A DNA stretch of 64,000 bases from positions 62,001-126,000 of the forward strand of contig JAJZBI010000004.1 in assembly GCA_021798985.1 (NCBI GenBank). The letters run 5' to 3'. This DNA comes from Actinomycetes bacterium. Its GTDB lineage: Bacteria > Actinomycetota > Acidimicrobiia > Acidimicrobiales > Bog-793. The position numbers and the translations under genes were made by a program. Shown piece after piece: positions 8,072 through 18,595 of the stretch. The stretch's first letter is position 1; every line of letters starts with the position of its first letter. The notes below the pieces were generated by a model. That model did not search any database and had not been told where the DNA came from. It was given only the letters and a program-made list of their open reading frames with translations.

Positions 8072-8905
8072 ATGACGACTGGTTCGCTACAGAGCGTGGC
8101 AAGCGCCGCCGGGGCGGGATCGCCCGACGACCACGCAGCGTTGTGGGAGGCGTTCTGGCAGGACCGCGACCGGCGCGCCCGCAACGAGCTGATCCTCGCC
8201 TATGAGCCCTTGGTCGCCAGCGTCGTCAACCGGCTCCCGGCCAACGTCAAGGCCTACTGGGAGATCGACGACCTGAAGAGCTTCGGCCTGCTCGGCCTCG
8301 TCGAGGCGATCGAGCGCTGGCAGCCGAGCACGAGCGCCACGCGCTTTGCCGCCTATGCGATGAAGCGCGTCCGCGGCGCGATCTTCGACGAGCTGCGCCG
8401 CCTCGACTGGCTCCCGCGCACCGTGCGGCGCCGCGTCATCTCCTACCGCACGACCGCCGACGCGCTCTCGAGCGAGCTCGGCCGCCAGCCCGAGACCGCC
8501 GAGGTCCTCTCCCAGATGGGCACGGACGGCTCGGTCAACTCCGACATCCTGGCGGAGATCCAGTCCGCCCAACTCTTGCACCTGCACCACAGCGTCGGCA
8601 GCGAGGACGACGAGGACCTGCGCCTCATCGATCTGATCGTCTCCGAGGACGCCCAGCCCGAGGTCGCGGTGCTCGCTTCCGAGCGCCTCGCCGAGGTCCG
8701 CGCTGCGGTCACCCGCCTCCCCGAGCGCCAGCGCACCGTGGTCACCTTGCACTTCCTCGGCGGCCTCACCCAAGAGCAGATCGGGGCGATGCTCGGGGTG
8801 AGCAACTCGCGCATCTGCCAGATCGAGGCCTCGGCGATCCAGACCCTGCGCCGCATCCTCGCCGACCGCCCGCTGTCGACGAGCGGCGCCGCCCGGGCCT
8901 GCTGA
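8072..8905 (+). CDS. fliA: Flagellar-type sigma-28 factor FliA/WhiG
   Basis: This sigma-70 family protein of 277 residues has region 2 (LVASVVNRLPANVKAYWEID, then GLLGLVEAIERW), region 3 (the FDELRRLDWLPRTVRRR stretch is typical of FliA/WhiG) and region 4 with the HTH LTQEQIGAMLGVSNSRICQI near the C-terminus. It directs RNA polymerase to flagellar and chemotaxis promoters. I chose the ATG at 8072 because AGAGG at 8058-8062 is 9 bases upstream. The in-frame GTG at 8063 would abut the ribosome site. The neighbouring che and receptor genes support the motility role over the WhiG sporulation role. The leader suggests extra control (see 7972-8033). Confidence 0.92.
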   Translation: MTTGSLQSVASAAGAGSPDDHAALWEAFWQDRDRRARNELILAYEPLVASVVNRLPANVKAYWEIDDLKSFGLLGLVEAIERWQPSTSATRFAAYAMKRVRGAIFDELRRLDWLPRTVRRRVISYRTTADALSSELGRQPETAEVLSQMGTDGSVNSDILAEIQSAQLLHLHHSVGSEDDEDLRLIDLIVSEDAQPEVAVLASERLAEVRAAVTRLPERQRTVVTLHFLGGLTQEQIGAMLGVSNSRICQIEASAIQTLRRILADRPLSTSGAARAC

Positions 8906-9032
8906 AAAAGCGCCCCAGCACTCCACCGGGCGGGCGGGCCCGAGGCCGCCTGGCAACGCTCGACGCTGGCCCCTAGCGTTCTTGCGCGCGCCGGTCCCCT
9001 GTCGGCGCACCGGCCGAGGAGTCTCCCCCCGA

Positions 9033-11366
9033 ATGCATCGCTTCTTTGGCGCCCTGAGCCGCGGCGTCGTCCGCTACCGCTGGCTCGTCATCGCCTGCTG
9101 GATCGTCCTGCTCGTCGTCTCTGCCCGGGCGCTCCCCTCGCTCGGCAGCGAGGTCAACAACAACAACACCCAGTTCCTCCCGGCGAGCGCCCCGAGCGAG
9201 CACGCCGCCTCCTTGCTGTCCAGCATCGGCGGCCAGTCGCTCAACGACACCGAGCTGACCGTGGTGGCCGCCACGAACGCGCCCCTCACGCGCCAAGACG
9301 CCGCCGCGATCACCCGCGAGATCGCGGCGGCCCGAAGCGTCCCCACCGTGCGCTCCGTGCGCTGGCTGGCGAGCGCGGCGAACGGCAAGGCCGCGCAGCT
9401 GCTCATCACCTCCTCCATCAAGGCGAGCGACGTCGCGTCGCAAAAGACCCTGGTCAGCCGGGTCGAGCAGACGTTCCCTCACGTCCGGGCCCCCGCCGGG
9501 CTGCGCTTTGACGTCGCCGGCTCGGTGGCCGTCAATGTGGCCAACCAGAAGAGCTCGAACGCCGCGGGTGGCAAGGCCCAGGGGCTCAGCTTCTTGTTGA
9601 TCATCGTCGTCTTGCTGATCGTCTTCCGCTCGCTTTTGGCGCCGATCCTCACCTTGCTCCCGGCCGGCATCGCCCTCACGATCTCCATGCGCTTCATCGC
9701 CGGCCTCGGCGCGCACGGCCTCAAGATCTCCGAGATCACCCAGCTGCTGCTCATCGTCTTGATGCTCGGTGCCGGCACGGACTACGGCCTGTTCCTCGTC
9801 TATCGCGTGCGCGAGGAGATGCGGCGCGGCCTCGACTCCAAGGCGGCGGTCGCCCATGCCCTCGAGCGCGTCGGCGAGTCGATCAGCGCCTCGGCCGGGA
9901 CCGTGATCGTCGCCCTCTTGAGCCTCGTGTTCGCCAGCTTCGGCGTCTACAAGGACCTCGGCGTCCCGCTCGCCGTCGGCGTCGCCGTGATGCTGATCGC
10001 CGGGCTCACCTTGCTCCCGGCGCTCCTCGCGGTCGCCGGGCGGGCGCTGTTCTGGCCCACCAAGGTGCGCGCTGGCGGAGGCGGCGATGGCGCCTGGGCG
10101 CGCCTCACGGCCCGGCTGCTGCGGCGCCCCGCGGTCACCTTGGCCTGCGGCGTCCTGTTCTTCGGGGCGCTCGCGCTCGGCCTGCTCGGCTACCACTCCG
10201 CCGGATTCGGCGGCGCGCTGTCGGCGCCGGCGGGCTCGAGCGCGGCGCGCGGCAACGCCGTGATCGCCACGGACTTCCCCCAGACCTCGAGCATCAACCC
10301 CGCCAACCTCGTCTTCTCCTTCCCCCGCCCGGTCGCCGCGGATCCGAGCGAGGTGACCCGCGCCGAGGCGTCGCTTCGCGCCTCGGGGGCCTTCGTGCGC
10401 CTGGCCGGACCCTTCGACGCCTCGGCGGTGCGGCTCACCCCGGCCCGCTACGCCACGCTCGCCCACGCGCTCGGTCCCCCACAGCGCCTCGCCCCGAGCC
10501 CGCCGAGCGGGGTGGCGGTGTCCGCCGCGCTCTACAACGCCTACCGCACGACGCTCGGCTACATCAGCCCGAACGGCAAGGTGGTCCAGTTCCAGGCGAC
10601 GCTGACGGCCGGCTCGCAGGGATCGACCACCGCGCTCGCCGCGACCCCCCAGATCCGCGACGTGGTCAGCCGCGCCGCCCAAGCGTCGGGCGCGACCGAC
10701 AGCGGGGTGGCCGGTGAGGCCGCCGCGCTCTACGACATCTCGAGCACCTCGAACGCCGACTTGTTGCACATCATCCCGATCGCGATCGTCGCCATCGCCA
10801 TCTTGCTGGCGCTCGTGCTGCGCAGCCTGGTCGCCGAGCTCTACTTGATCGTGAGCGTCGCCCTCTCCTACCTCGCGGCGCTCGGGCTCTCGACGATCAT
10901 CTTCGTGATCCTCGGCGGCGGCGGCGGGCTCACCTTCATCCTCCCCTTCTTGATGTTCATCTTCCTGCTCGCCCTCGGGGAGGACTACAACATCTTGGTC
11001 ATGACGCGCATCCGCGAGGAGGCGCACGGTCGGACGTTGAAAGACGCCGTCATCCGCGCGGTGGGACGGACCGGCCCGACGGTCACCTCGGCCGGCGTCG
11101 TGTTGGCGGGCACCTTCGCCGTGCTCGTCGTCGCCGCGGGAGGCGGCCCCGGCTCGGCGCAGTTCCGCGACATCGGTGCCGGGCTCGCGCTGGGGATCTT
11201 GATGGACACCTTCCTCGTGCGCACCGTGCTCGTCCCGGCCACCGTGACCCTGCTCGGCCGCTGGAACTGGTGGCCGAGCAAGCTCGCCGACCTCGTGCCG
11301 CCGACCGGACCGGCCCACGCCCGCCCCGAGCGCCACGGCGAGCTCACGGCGGTGCCCGAGCGCTGA
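9033..11366 (+). CDS. MMPL/RND family transporter
   Basis: This 777-residue membrane protein has the RND/MMPL layout. A first membrane helix (VIACWIVLLVVSARAL, about residues 16-31) precedes a periplasmic loop, and a cluster of helices follows at about 185-370 with GAGTDYGLFLVYR. A second loop leads to a duplicated helix cluster at about 585-760 with ALGEDYNILVMTRIREE. The two DYG/DYN motifs carry the aspartates expected for proton coupling. It likely exports a lipid or hydrophobic compound across the membrane using the proton gradient. The substrate is unknown. GAGGAG at 9016-9021 supports the ATG at 9033 over an earlier in-frame ATG. It stands alone between fliA and the chemoreceptors. Confidence 0.88.
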   Translation: MHRFFGALSRGVVRYRWLVIACWIVLLVVSARALPSLGSEVNNNNTQFLPASAPSEHAASLLSSIGGQSLNDTELTVVAATNAPLTRQDAAAITREIAAARSVPTVRSVRWLASAANGKAAQLLITSSIKASDVASQKTLVSRVEQTFPHVRAPAGLRFDVAGSVAVNVANQKSSNAAGGKAQGLSFLLIIVVLLIVFRSLLAPILTLLPAGIALTISMRFIAGLGAHGLKISEITQLLLIVLMLGAGTDYGLFLVYRVREEMRRGLDSKAAVAHALERVGESISASAGTVIVALLSLVFASFGVYKDLGVPLAVGVAVMLIAGLTLLPALLAVAGRALFWPTKVRAGGGGDGAWARLTARLLRRPAVTLACGVLFFGALALGLLGYHSAGFGGALSAPAGSSAARGNAVIATDFPQTSSINPANLVFSFPRPVAADPSEVTRAEASLRASGAFVRLAGPFDASAVRLTPARYATLAHALGPPQRLAPSPPSGVAVSAALYNAYRTTLGYISPNGKVVQFQATLTAGSQGSTTALAATPQIRDVVSRAAQASGATDSGVAGEAAALYDISSTSNADLLHIIPIAIVAIAILLALVLRSLVAELYLIVSVALSYLAALGLSTIIFVILGGGGGLTFILPFLMFIFLLALGEDYNILVMTRIREEAHGRTLKDAVIRAVGRTGPTVTSAGVVLAGTFAVLVVAAGGGPGSAQFRDIGAGLALGILMDTFLVRTVLVPATVTLLGRWNWWPSKLADLVPPTGPAHARPERHGELTAVPER

Positions 11367-11797
11367 TTGCCGTGCGGGTGTGGCTGCCGTGTCGTGCCAC
11401 CAGCGCAGGCACTGAGCCCGGGGACCAGGCGCCGTAGGACCGGGCGCTGCGGGCGCTGAGCGAATGCCCGCTCGCAACGCCGCAACGCCCCCTGAGCTGA
11501 GCGGCTCGCGCCACTGCGGTGCCCAAGCCCGAGGTGTCGCGCGCCGTGCACGCTTCGCTGCGCCGTAGGGCGACGCGGCAGCAATTTTTCGGCCACGGGT
11601 GCCACGGGCAGCGACGTGCCGGACCCAGGCGTCGCCCGCGGCGCGCCATTGGCCCATGGGGCGCCGGCGCACCGAAGCGCGTGAGCCACCGCGTTGGCGA
11701 AGCATCTTTGGCCACGTCGGATCGCCGCCCGAGGGCCCGGCCGGGCGCGCAAAGTGCCGGCACCCGCGCGTCGGCGCGGGTGCCGGCAGCTCTTCGA
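11367..11797. other. Intergenic region, 431 bases
   Basis: This is convergent space between the MMPL gene and the first chemoreceptor. Apart from the strong hairpin at 11755-11788 I see no gene, promoter or repeat I can support. Open frames here are continuations of the antisense shadows of neighbouring genes. Confidence 0.5.
11755..11788 (-). terminator. Strong hairpin terminator after chemoreceptor 1
   Basis: A perfect 15-bp stem (11755-11769 with 11774-11788) around a 4-base loop lies 10 bases beyond the stop of the receptor gene on the minus strand. Read on the minus strand it is followed by a short CTTT. It may also serve the converging MMPL transcript. Confidence 0.65.
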
Positions 11798-14218
11798 TCA
11801 GTAGCGGAACTCGCCCACGAGCCGCTGCAGCTGCGAGGCGAGCCGGGCGAGCTCGGAGGCCGCCCGCAGCGTGTCGGCCGCCCCCGTGGCGCCGTGCTGG
11901 GCCGTGTCGGCCACCGAGCCGATGTTCGCCGTGATGTCGCCCGAGCCCGATGCCGCCTGGGCGACCGACCGGGCGATCTCGTTCGTCGTCGCCGTCTGCT
12001 CTTCGACCGCCGAGGCGATCGTCGTCTGCAACTCGTTGATCTTGGCGATGATCTCGGCGATCTCCCCGATCGCCTGGACCGCCCCGGCGGTGTCGTTCTG
12101 GATCGCCTCGATCTTGGCCGAGATGTCCTCGGTCGCCGTGGCGGTCTCCCGTGCGAGGTCCTTGACCTCGTTCGCGACCACCGCGAAGCCCTTGCCGGCC
12201 TCACCGGCGCGCGCCGCCTCGATGGTGGCGTTCAGCGCCAACAAGTTGGTCTGCTGCGCGATCGTGGTGATCACCTTGATGACGTTGCCGATCTCGGCCG
12301 AGGAGGCGCCGAGCTTTCCGACCGTGGTGTTCGTCGCCTCGGCGACCCGGGCGGCTTGCGTCGCCACCTGGGAGGCCTCCGCCGCGTTCTTCGCGATCTC
12401 GCGGATCGAGGCGGTGAGCTCTTCGGCTGCCGCGGCGACGGTCTGGACGGACTCGGACACCGCGACGGAGGTCTCCGAGACGAGCTGGGCTTGGCTCGAG
12501 GTCTCCTCAGCACCGCTCGAGAGCTGGGTCGCGGTCGCCGAGAGCTCCTCGGCGGCCCCGGCGAGCCCGGAGGAGTCCTCGCCGATGATCGCCACCTTCT
12601 TGCGGAGATCCGCGAGGAAGCCCGAGAGCCGCTCGCCGAGGCGGCCGATGGCGTCGGCCCCCGACACCGGGACCTCGACGGTGAGGTCGCCGCCGGCCGC
12701 GAGGTTCACGGCCCCGAGGATCTCGTCGACCTTGCGCGAGAGCTCGGCCTGGGCAGCGCGCTCTTGCTCTTGCAGCTCGATGCGCTCGATCTGGCTGGCG
12801 TAGCCGGTCGGCAGCTGGCTGAGGGCCCGCTGGCGCTTGTCCTGCATCGGCTCGGCGAAGTAGCACTCGACGAGGGCGCGCAGCGACCCGTTGACCACGA
12901 TCGGCAGCCAGGCGCCAGCGCGCGCCCCGGCCGCGAGCGCGGCCGCCGCCCGGGCGTCGGCGAGGCCCTCGAGCTCCGCCGCATACAGCGGATGGCGGCT
13001 CGCCAGCGCGTCGGCCGCCGAGCCCACCGGGGCGCCGGTCGCCGAGGTAAGACGCGCCGCCAGCGGCCCGACCTCCTCAAAGCGCGCGAGCTCGCCGTTG
13101 GCCGGGTTGACCGCGAAGTAGCCGAGATACAGCGGCGAGAAGTTCGCGGCGAGCTTCTCGGTGAAGCGGCGCCGCACCTCGTCGAGGCTCTGCGCGCCGT
13201 TCAGCGCGGCGACGACGTCGCCGGCGGACTCGTAGTCCTGCGAGGCCGCCGCACTGAGCTCGCCGGCGCGGACGATCTCGGCGGCGGCCTGCTCCTGGGC
13301 GGTGATCGCGTCGTTCAGATGGCCCGACAGCACCGCGAACTCGTCGGTGCCCTCGGCCTCGGCGCGCACCCGAAGATCGCCGCGCGCGACCGACTCCAGG
13401 GTCTCGGTGATCTTGGCGATCGGTCGGGTGATGGCCCGAACGATGGCGAGCGCCGAGGCCACGGCGAGCAGGAGGGCGACGATCCCGAGCACGATCACCA
13501 AGGTCTGCTTGCCGCTCGCCGCCGACAGCGCGGCCGTCGTCGAGCGGGAGAGCCCGGCCGCTGCGCTGTCGACCAGCTGCTGCAGCGGCGTGGTGATCGA
13601 GCCGAACGACAGCGCCGCCACGCCGCTTGCCGCATCGGCGAGGCTCGCCTTGGTGTTCGTCGCGTAGTCGGCGTTGATCCGCTCGCCGAGGGCGCGGTAG
13701 GTGGCAAAGGCGGCGTTCGCCTTGGCGAGGTCCGCCCGCTCCGCGGCGCGGAGCGGCAGGCTCGCCGCCAGGCGGGAGTCGGCCGAATACGCGGCGGTCG
13801 CCGCCGAGAACGCCGCCAGGTCACCGCTGGCGGGGCTGTTCGAGGTGTAGTCGAAGGCCACCGAGTTCTCGGCGACCGCCACCGAGGCGGCGTCGAGCTG
13901 CAGCTGCTTCAGCACCGTCGTCTCGTGCACCTGGGTTTTGGCGTTCGAGGCGTTCGACTTCGCGGCGCTCGCCGCGGTGATACCGAGCGCGGCGGTGGCG
14001 AGCACGAGGACGATCAACACCACGTAGCTGCCGATGAGCTTGGCCCGCACGCTCATCTGGATTCTCGGGCGCCGGGGCGCCCGATCACCGCCGGAGGCCG
14101 TCGTCACACTGGGCGCGCTCACCTCGAGCTCGCGGTAGCGAGTCGACGCGACGCTCCGGCGTCCTGCCGCCGCCGGTCGCTCCGCCAGTGCGGCCCTGCC
14201 ATTGCCATTCCCGTCCAT
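11798..14218 (-). CDS. Methyl-accepting chemotaxis protein with a cytoplasmic GAF-like domain
   Basis: This chemoreceptor has 806 residues. A cytoplasmic N-terminal tail of about 55 residues leads to membrane helix 1 ([20 protein letters not shown]), an extracytoplasmic helical sensor of about 190 residues, membrane helix 2 ([19 protein letters not shown]) and a HAMP domain. About 190 residues resembling a GAF domain follow ([40 protein letters not shown]). Then come a second HAMP-like segment ([12 protein letters not shown]) and the signalling domain with the hairpin tip [23 protein letters not shown] 14218 has AGAGAGG at the right distance. It is a close paralogue of the next receptor from the HAMP domain onward. 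The protein ends in EFRY with no NWETF tether. The signal sensed is unknown. Confidence 0.92.
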   Translation of the reverse strand: MDGNGNGRAALAERPAAAGRRSVASTRYRELEVSAPSVTTASGGDRAPRRPRIQMSVRAKLIGSYVVLIVLVLATAALGITAASAAKSNASNAKTQVHETTVLKQLQLDAASVAVAENSVAFDYTSNSPASGDLAAFSAATAAYSADSRLAASLPLRAAERADLAKANAAFATYRALGERINADYATNTKASLADAASGVAALSFGSITTPLQQLVDSAAAGLSRSTTAALSAASGKQTLVIVLGIVALLLAVASALAIVRAITRPIAKITETLESVARGDLRVRAEAEGTDEFAVLSGHLNDAITAQEQAAAEIVRAGELSAAASQDYESAGDVVAALNGAQSLDEVRRRFTEKLAANFSPLYLGYFAVNPANGELARFEEVGPLAARLTSATGAPVGSAADALASRHPLYAAELEGLADARAAAALAAGARAGAWLPIVVNGSLRALVECYFAEPMQDKRQRALSQLPTGYASQIERIELQEQERAAQAELSRKVDEILGAVNLAAGGDLTVEVPVSGADAIGRLGERLSGFLADLRKKVAIIGEDSSGLAGAAEELSATATQLSSGAEETSSQAQLVSETSVAVSESVQTVAAAAEELTASIREIAKNAAEASQVATQAARVAEATNTTVGKLGASSAEIGNVIKVITTIAQQTNLLALNATIEAARAGEAGKGFAVVANEVKDLARETATATEDISAKIEAIQNDTAGAVQAIGEIAEIIAKINELQTTIASAVEEQTATTNEIARSVAQAASGSGDITANIGSVADTAQHGATGAADTLRAASELARLASQLQRLVGEFRY

Positions 14219-14380
14219 GGGAACCTCTCTTTCCCGCGCTCGTCGCACCGCGAGCAACTCGCCTAGGTAACGGCCACTCCCCGTAGTGACTTGCGTCATT
14301 TGCGGCCCGGGGGCGCACAACCTCGCGAACGCGAGGGAGCGCCGAGAACGTGCAGGTCGCCGACCAGGAAAGACGTGGCA

Positions 14381-14410
14381 ACGCCCCGGTGGCGTTGCGC
14401 ACCGGGGCGT
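14381..14410 (-). terminator. Hairpin after chemoreceptor 2
   Basis: An 11-bp perfect stem (14381-14391 with 14400-14410, arms ACGCCCCGGTG / CACCGGGGCGT) with an 8-base loop lies about 70 bases after the receptor 2 stop on the minus strand. No T tract follows, so termination is uncertain. Confidence 0.45.
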
Positions 14411-14482
14411 CGTCTCTTCGAGCTCAGCAGGCGGGGCGGCCCACTCCAATTGGCCGAGGCCGCTCGGTGCGCCGGCGCGACC

Positions 14483-16966
14483 TCAGTAGCGGAACGCTGC
14501 GACGAGGCTCTGCAGCTGGGCCGCGAGCCGGGCAAGCTCCGCGGCGGCCCGCAGCGTGTCGGCGGCACCGGTGGCGCCGCTCTGGGCGGCGTCGGCGACC
14601 GCCGCGATGCTCGCCGTGATCTCGCTCGAGCCGGACGCGGCCTGGGTGACCGAGCGGGCGATCTCATTGGTCGTCGCCGTCTGCTCCTCGACGGCGGCCG
14701 CGATCGTCGCCTGGAGCTCGTTGATCTTGGCGATGATCTCACCGATCTTCCCGATCGCCTGGACCGCCCCGGCCGTGTCGGCCTGGATCGCCTCGATCTT
14801 GGCCGAGATGTCCTCGGTTGCCGTCGCGGTCTCGCGCGCCAGGTCCTTCACCTCATTCGCCACGACGGCGAAGCCCTTGCCGGCCTCGCCGGCCCGCGCC
14901 GCCTCGATGGTGGCGTTCAGCGCCAACAGGTTGGTCTGCTGGGCGATACTCGTGATCACCTTGATCACGTTGCCGATCTCGGCCGAGGACTCCCCGAGCT
15001 TGTTGACCGTCGCGTTGGTGGCCGCTGCCACCTCTGCCGCCTCGGTCGCGACCTGGGAGGCCTCGGCCGCATTCCTCGCAATCTCGCGGATCGACGCGGT
15101 GAGCTCCTCTGCCGCCGCGGCGACGGTCTGGACGGACTCGGACACCTCAACCGAGGTGTCCGAGACCAGATTCGCCTGGCTCGAGGTCTCCTCGGATCCG
15201 GCCGAGAGCTGCGTCGCGGTCGCCGACAGCTCCTCGGCCGCGCCGGCGAGTCCCGAGGAGTCCTCGCCGATCGAGGCGATCTTGTGGCGCAGGTTGGCGA
15301 ACAGGCGCGCGAGCTGCTCTCCAACCCGACCAATGGCGTCCTCGCCGCCGACGCTCACCTCGACGGTGAGGTCACCGGCCGCCGCCAGGTTGACGGCGGC
15401 GAGGATCTCGTCCACCTTGGCGGCGAGCTCGGCCTGGGCGGCACGCTCGTCGTCCTGGCGCAAGATGCGAGCGACCTGGCTGGCGTAGCCGCCGGGCAGC
15501 TGGGCGAGGGCGCGGCGGCGCTTGTCCGGCATCGGCTCGGCGAAATAGCACTCGAGAAGCGCGCCGGCGACGCCGTCGACGATGATCGGCAGCCAGGCCC
15601 CCGATTGCGCGCCGCCAGCAAGCGCCGATTGCGAGCGCGAATCCGAAGAGTCGTTCAGATCGGCGACGAACAACGGGCTCCGGCGGGAGAGCACCTCGGC
15701 TGCCCGGCTGGACGGCGGAAGGACGGTCGTGGCAAAGCGCGGGGCGAGTGGCCCGGACTCCTCGAAGCGCTCGAGCTCACCGGTCTCGCGCCGCAGGGTG
15801 AAGTAGCCCACGTAGAGCGGGCTGAAGTGCGCGAGCAGCTTCTCCGTCAGTGCGTGGCGCACCTGATCGAGGGTCTCGGCGCCGTTGATCTCGGCGATCA
15901 CGTCCGCCGCTGCCTCGTAGTCCGCAGCGGCCGCAGCACTCACGGCGCCCTGCAAGGCGGTCTCCTTCGCCGCAGTGGCCTGGGCGGTGATCGCTCCGTT
16001 CAAGTCGTGGGCGAGCTGGCCGAGCTCGTCTTTGCTGTTCACCTCGGCGCGCACCGACAGATCGCCGGCGGTCACCGCGGCGAGCGTCCCCGCCAGCAGG
16101 TGCACCGGCTTGGTGATCGAGCGCACGAGCCATCCCGCAAGGGCGATCCCAACCGCCACGCCAGCAGCGACGAGCGCGATGAGAAGCGTCATGGCCCCGC
16201 TCACCGAATGGCCGATCGCCACCTTGGCGGCCACGACGTCCGCGGTCGCGATCGCCTTCAGCGCACTGAAACCGCGCTCGACGCGACTCGAGACGCCGTT
16301 GCTGCCGCCGCCGAGGTTGACGAGTGCATCCGTCAGCCTGCCCCCCGCCACATAGCCGTACACCCGGGACGACATCGCGTTGTACTGGCGCACCGCGACG
16401 TCGAGCTGTCTGGCGACCTGCTGGCCCTCGGCCGTATACGCGCCACCGGGTCGCGCCATGGAAGCGAGCACGCCGAGGGTGCGCACCATGTCGCGGGCAG
16501 CAGCGCGGCCCCGCTTCTCGGTCGCCGCCAACAGCGCGTCGTTCGCCGGGCTCGTGGGCAAGAAGGCCACCGCGACGGCAAGGTTCATCTGGTCGTCATC
16601 GATGAAGAAGTCGCGCTCGGCGCGTTGGAGGTCGCGGTACATGGTGAAGCGCATCGTGCTCTCATTGGCCGCCGAGCGGGCGCTCGAGAGGCCCGCGATG
16701 GCAACACCGATGCAGCTCATCCACGCGACGAGCAGCACGCCGACGAGCGCCACGAGCCGCGTCCGGACCTTGCGGTCCCGTGCCCAGCGACTGAGGGCGA
16801 GGTAGCGCGGTGGCCGGTGTTCGCGGACGCTCGCCCGCTCGAACGCCGCGGGAGAAGGCACCTCGATGGGCGGCAGGCGGAGCGGCGTCTCCTGGGCCTC
16901 GAGGCGGTGATGGGCGCCGTTGTTGTTCGTCTTCGTCTGCACGAGAACTCCACGACGCTCCGCCAT
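14483..16966 (-). CDS. Methyl-accepting chemotaxis protein, second paralogue
   Basis: This chemoreceptor has 827 residues and the same order as its neighbour: N-terminal tail, membrane helix ([20 protein letters not shown], about 70-90), a sensor with the four-helix-bundle look ([19 protein letters not shown]), a second helix near [23 protein letters not shown] ([11 protein letters not shown]), GAF-like domain ([20 protein letters not shown]), second HAMP-like segment ([13 protein letters not shown]) and signalling domain. The tip sequence is identical to that of receptor 1, while the sensor region is unrelated. The duplication therefore kept the output and changed the input. ATG 16966 has AGGGGAG 5 bases upstream and is preferred over a GTG two codons earlier. 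It ends in AFRY. Confidence 0.92.
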   Translation of the reverse strand: MAERRGVLVQTKTNNNGAHHRLEAQETPLRLPPIEVPSPAAFERASVREHRPPRYLALSRWARDRKVRTRLVALVGVLLVAWMSCIGVAIAGLSSARSAANESTMRFTMYRDLQRAERDFFIDDDQMNLAVAVAFLPTSPANDALLAATEKRGRAAARDMVRTLGVLASMARPGGAYTAEGQQVARQLDVAVRQYNAMSSRVYGYVAGGRLTDALVNLGGGSNGVSSRVERGFSALKAIATADVVAAKVAIGHSVSGAMTLLIALVAAGVAVGIALAGWLVRSITKPVHLLAGTLAAVTAGDLSVRAEVNSKDELGQLAHDLNGAITAQATAAKETALQGAVSAAAAADYEAAADVIAEINGAETLDQVRHALTEKLLAHFSPLYVGYFTLRRETGELERFEESGPLAPRFATTVLPPSSRAAEVLSRRSPLFVADLNDSSDSRSQSALAGGAQSGAWLPIIVDGVAGALLECYFAEPMPDKRRRALAQLPGGYASQVARILRQDDERAAQAELAAKVDEILAAVNLAAAGDLTVEVSVGGEDAIGRVGEQLARLFANLRHKIASIGEDSSGLAGAAEELSATATQLSAGSEETSSQANLVSDTSVEVSESVQTVAAAAEELTASIREIARNAAEASQVATEAAEVAAATNATVNKLGESSAEIGNVIKVITSIAQQTNLLALNATIEAARAGEAGKGFAVVANEVKDLARETATATEDISAKIEAIQADTAGAVQAIGKIGEIIAKINELQATIAAAVEEQTATTNEIARSVTQAASGSSEITASIAAVADAAQSGATGAADTLRAAAELARLAAQLQSLVAAFRY

Positions 16967-17127
16967 GGCCACTCCCCTGTTCGCTCGCCCGTGGCGAGAC
17001 CAGGAGGGCTATCGACGCCGACGCGGGCCGGCTCGATTCGGTTGGGACCGACGCCGCAAGCAAAGGGACTTTCGGCCGCGCGACAACCTGGCATCTGGCG
17101 GGAAGCGCGCGTGCTACGCGACGGGGC

Positions 17128-17619
17128 TCACTCGAGTGGGCGGGCCAGCCCCTCGATCACCTCGGCGCCGAGCGCCGTCAGCACCCGCGGCGGCGCCACC
17201 ACCTTGCAGGCCCGGCTGCCGCCGCCGAGCACGATGCGCTCGCGCGACAGCACCGCCGCGTCGAGGTACAGCGGCAGGCCGTCGGGGAGGCCGATCGGGG
17301 TCACGCCGCCGATCGCCATGCCGGTGAGCGCCTTGGTCTCCTCGGCGGTCGCGAACGACGCCTTCTTCGTCCCGAGCTTGGCCCGCACGGCGCGGTTGAC
17401 GTCGAGGCGGGTACTCGCCAACAGCACGCACGCCGCATAGCGCGGCGGCGTGGACTTGCCGGTGACGATGATCGTGTTGGCCGAGTCCTCCGGCGCGTAG
17501 CCATAGGCGGCACAGAACGCCGCGGTGTCCGCCAGCGCCTCGTCACAGGGCACGATCTCGTAGTCGATGCCGAGACCGGCGAGCCGCTCGCGGACGAGGG
17601 CCTCTGCGTTCTCGCTCAC
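17128..17619 (-). CDS. YbaK/ProX-type aminoacyl-tRNA deacylase
   Basis: This 163-residue protein has the YbaK/EbsC fold, which hydrolyses mis-charged tRNA such as Cys-tRNA(Pro), or edits in trans. Family features are RLDVNRAVRAKLG, the lysine-rich GTKKASFA (about 83-90, holding the catalytic lysine), and GMAIGGVTPIGLP (about 100-112). It overlaps the upstream PD-(D/E)XK-like gene by 4 bases, so the two are co-translated. The exact tRNA substrate cannot be told from sequence. Confidence 0.85.
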   Translation of the reverse strand: MSENAEALVRERLAGLGIDYEIVPCDEALADTAAFCAAYGYAPEDSANTIIVTGKSTPPRYAACVLLASTRLDVNRAVRAKLGTKKASFATAEETKALTGMAIGGVTPIGLPDGLPLYLDAAVLSRERIVLGGGSRACKVVAPPRVLTALGAEVIEGLARPLE

Positions 17620-18029
17620 GCGCTCTCGCGCGCCCGCTCGCCGGGCGGGCCGCTTGCGCCGACTCGCCGCGTCAGCCCGGCGAGATCGGCGCGCTGGAGC
17701 AGATGGGCGTAGTCCCGGCGATACAACAAGCGCACCGACACCTCGGGGTAAAGCGCCTGGAGCTGGCGCAGCTTGCGATGCTTGCGCGTCACGAGCTCCT
17801 GGCGCAGCGTGGTCAGCTCGAGGAAGAGCCGCTGGTCGGGGAGGAAGAAATCCGGCCGGAACGCCGAGGTCGGCCGGCCGTGCTCATCCCAGGACAAGAC
17901 GAACTCCACCGGCTCGTACTCCCAGCGCACGCCGTAGAAGTCCAACAGCTCGGCGAGCTTTTCCTCCGAGGGGTGCGCGAAGTGAACGCCCTCGCCGCTG
18001 GTCGGGGCCGGCGAGGGGACAGCGCTCAT
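17616..18029 (-). CDS. Small PD-(D/E)XK-like protein of unknown role
   Basis: This 137-residue cytoplasmic protein is not a family I can name. Its centre reads like a PD-(D/E)XK nuclease core: an acidic residue in EEKLAELLDFYG, then RPDFFLP, FLELTTLRQ and TRKHRKLRQLQALYP, giving PD, E-x-T and lysine in the expected order and spacing. I start at ATG 18029 because the upstream extension is arginine-serine-rich shadow sequence overlapping the MerR gene. It lies 7 bases after the MerR gene and overlaps the deacylase gene by 4 bases. Nuclease activity is inference. Confidence 0.65.
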   Translation of the reverse strand: MSAVPSPAPTSGEGVHFAHPSEEKLAELLDFYGVRWEYEPVEFVLSWDEHGRPTSAFRPDFFLPDQRLFLELTTLRQELVTRKHRKLRQLQALYPEVSVRLLYRRDYAHLLQRADLAGLTRRVGASGPPGERARESA

Positions 18030-18036
18030 CGACGCG

Positions 18037-18552
18037 TCACTGCCCCTCGGCGCGCCGCGCCACGCCGTCGGGCTCGACTCGCACCGGTGCGCTCGGGGCG
18101 CCGTCGCCGATGGCGTGGATCGCGGCGTCGACCTCATCGAGCACGCTGGCGAGCGGCACGACGTTGAAGACCCCCTGGCCACCGCGCAACAGATCGACGA
18201 GCTGCTCGTCGCTGCGGGCGAGTACCGTGCCGGTCGCGCCGAGCACGAGGTTTGCCGCGGCGAGGTCCTCGCCCGACTGGCGCAGGCAGTCGATCGCCTT
18301 GCGCGCGCTCTGCAACTTCACCCCGGCGTCGAGCAGCTGCTTGATCACCTTGAGCTCGAGGAGGTCCTGGTAGGAGTACAGGCGCTGGGAGCCCGATCCC
18401 TTGGCGTCGACCAGCGAGGGCCGCAACAGGTCGGTGCGCGCCCAGTAGTCGAGCTGGCGGTAGGTGATCCCGACGATCTTGCAGACCTGGGGTCCCCGGT
18501 ACCCTGGCGCCCCGCCCTGGGCCGGCACCGCGACGTCTTGTGCTCCACCCAC
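18037..18552 (-). CDS. MerR-family regulator (Rv1830-like position)
   Basis: This 171-residue protein has an N-terminal MerR winged HTH (VCKIVGITYRQLDYWARTDL, about 23-42, then SQRLYSYQDLLELKVIKQL) and a helical C-terminal half with a possible dimerisation segment. No effector-binding cysteine cluster is present. It is downstream of bfn, matching the Rv1830 position in the mycobacterial garA locus. The GTG start at 18552 has AGAGGGAGG about 10 bases upstream. Its own promoter (18596-18645) contains repeats that could be its operator, suggesting autoregulation. Confidence 0.87.
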   Translation of the reverse strand: MGGAQDVAVPAQGGAPGYRGPQVCKIVGITYRQLDYWARTDLLRPSLVDAKGSGSQRLYSYQDLLELKVIKQLLDAGVKLQSARKAIDCLRQSGEDLAAANLVLGATGTVLARSDEQLVDLLRGGQGVFNVVPLASVLDEVDAAIHAIGDGAPSAPVRVEPDGVARRAEGQ

Positions 18553-18595
18553 CGGCGTCCGCCTCCCTCTGCGCGCCGGCGAGCGATCACACTCG

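Noticed and set aside
8973-11705. Minus-strand open frame of about 910 codons opposite the MMPL gene
   Set aside because: Its composition (Asp/Arg/Gly repeats) and exact opposition to a clear transporter gene mark it as a shadow.
11519-17440. Two very long plus-strand open frames (about 915 and 1049 codons) opposite the chemoreceptor genes
   Set aside because: They are arginine/glycine-rich antisense shadows produced by codon bias of the receptor genes, lack ribosome sites and show no family motifs.
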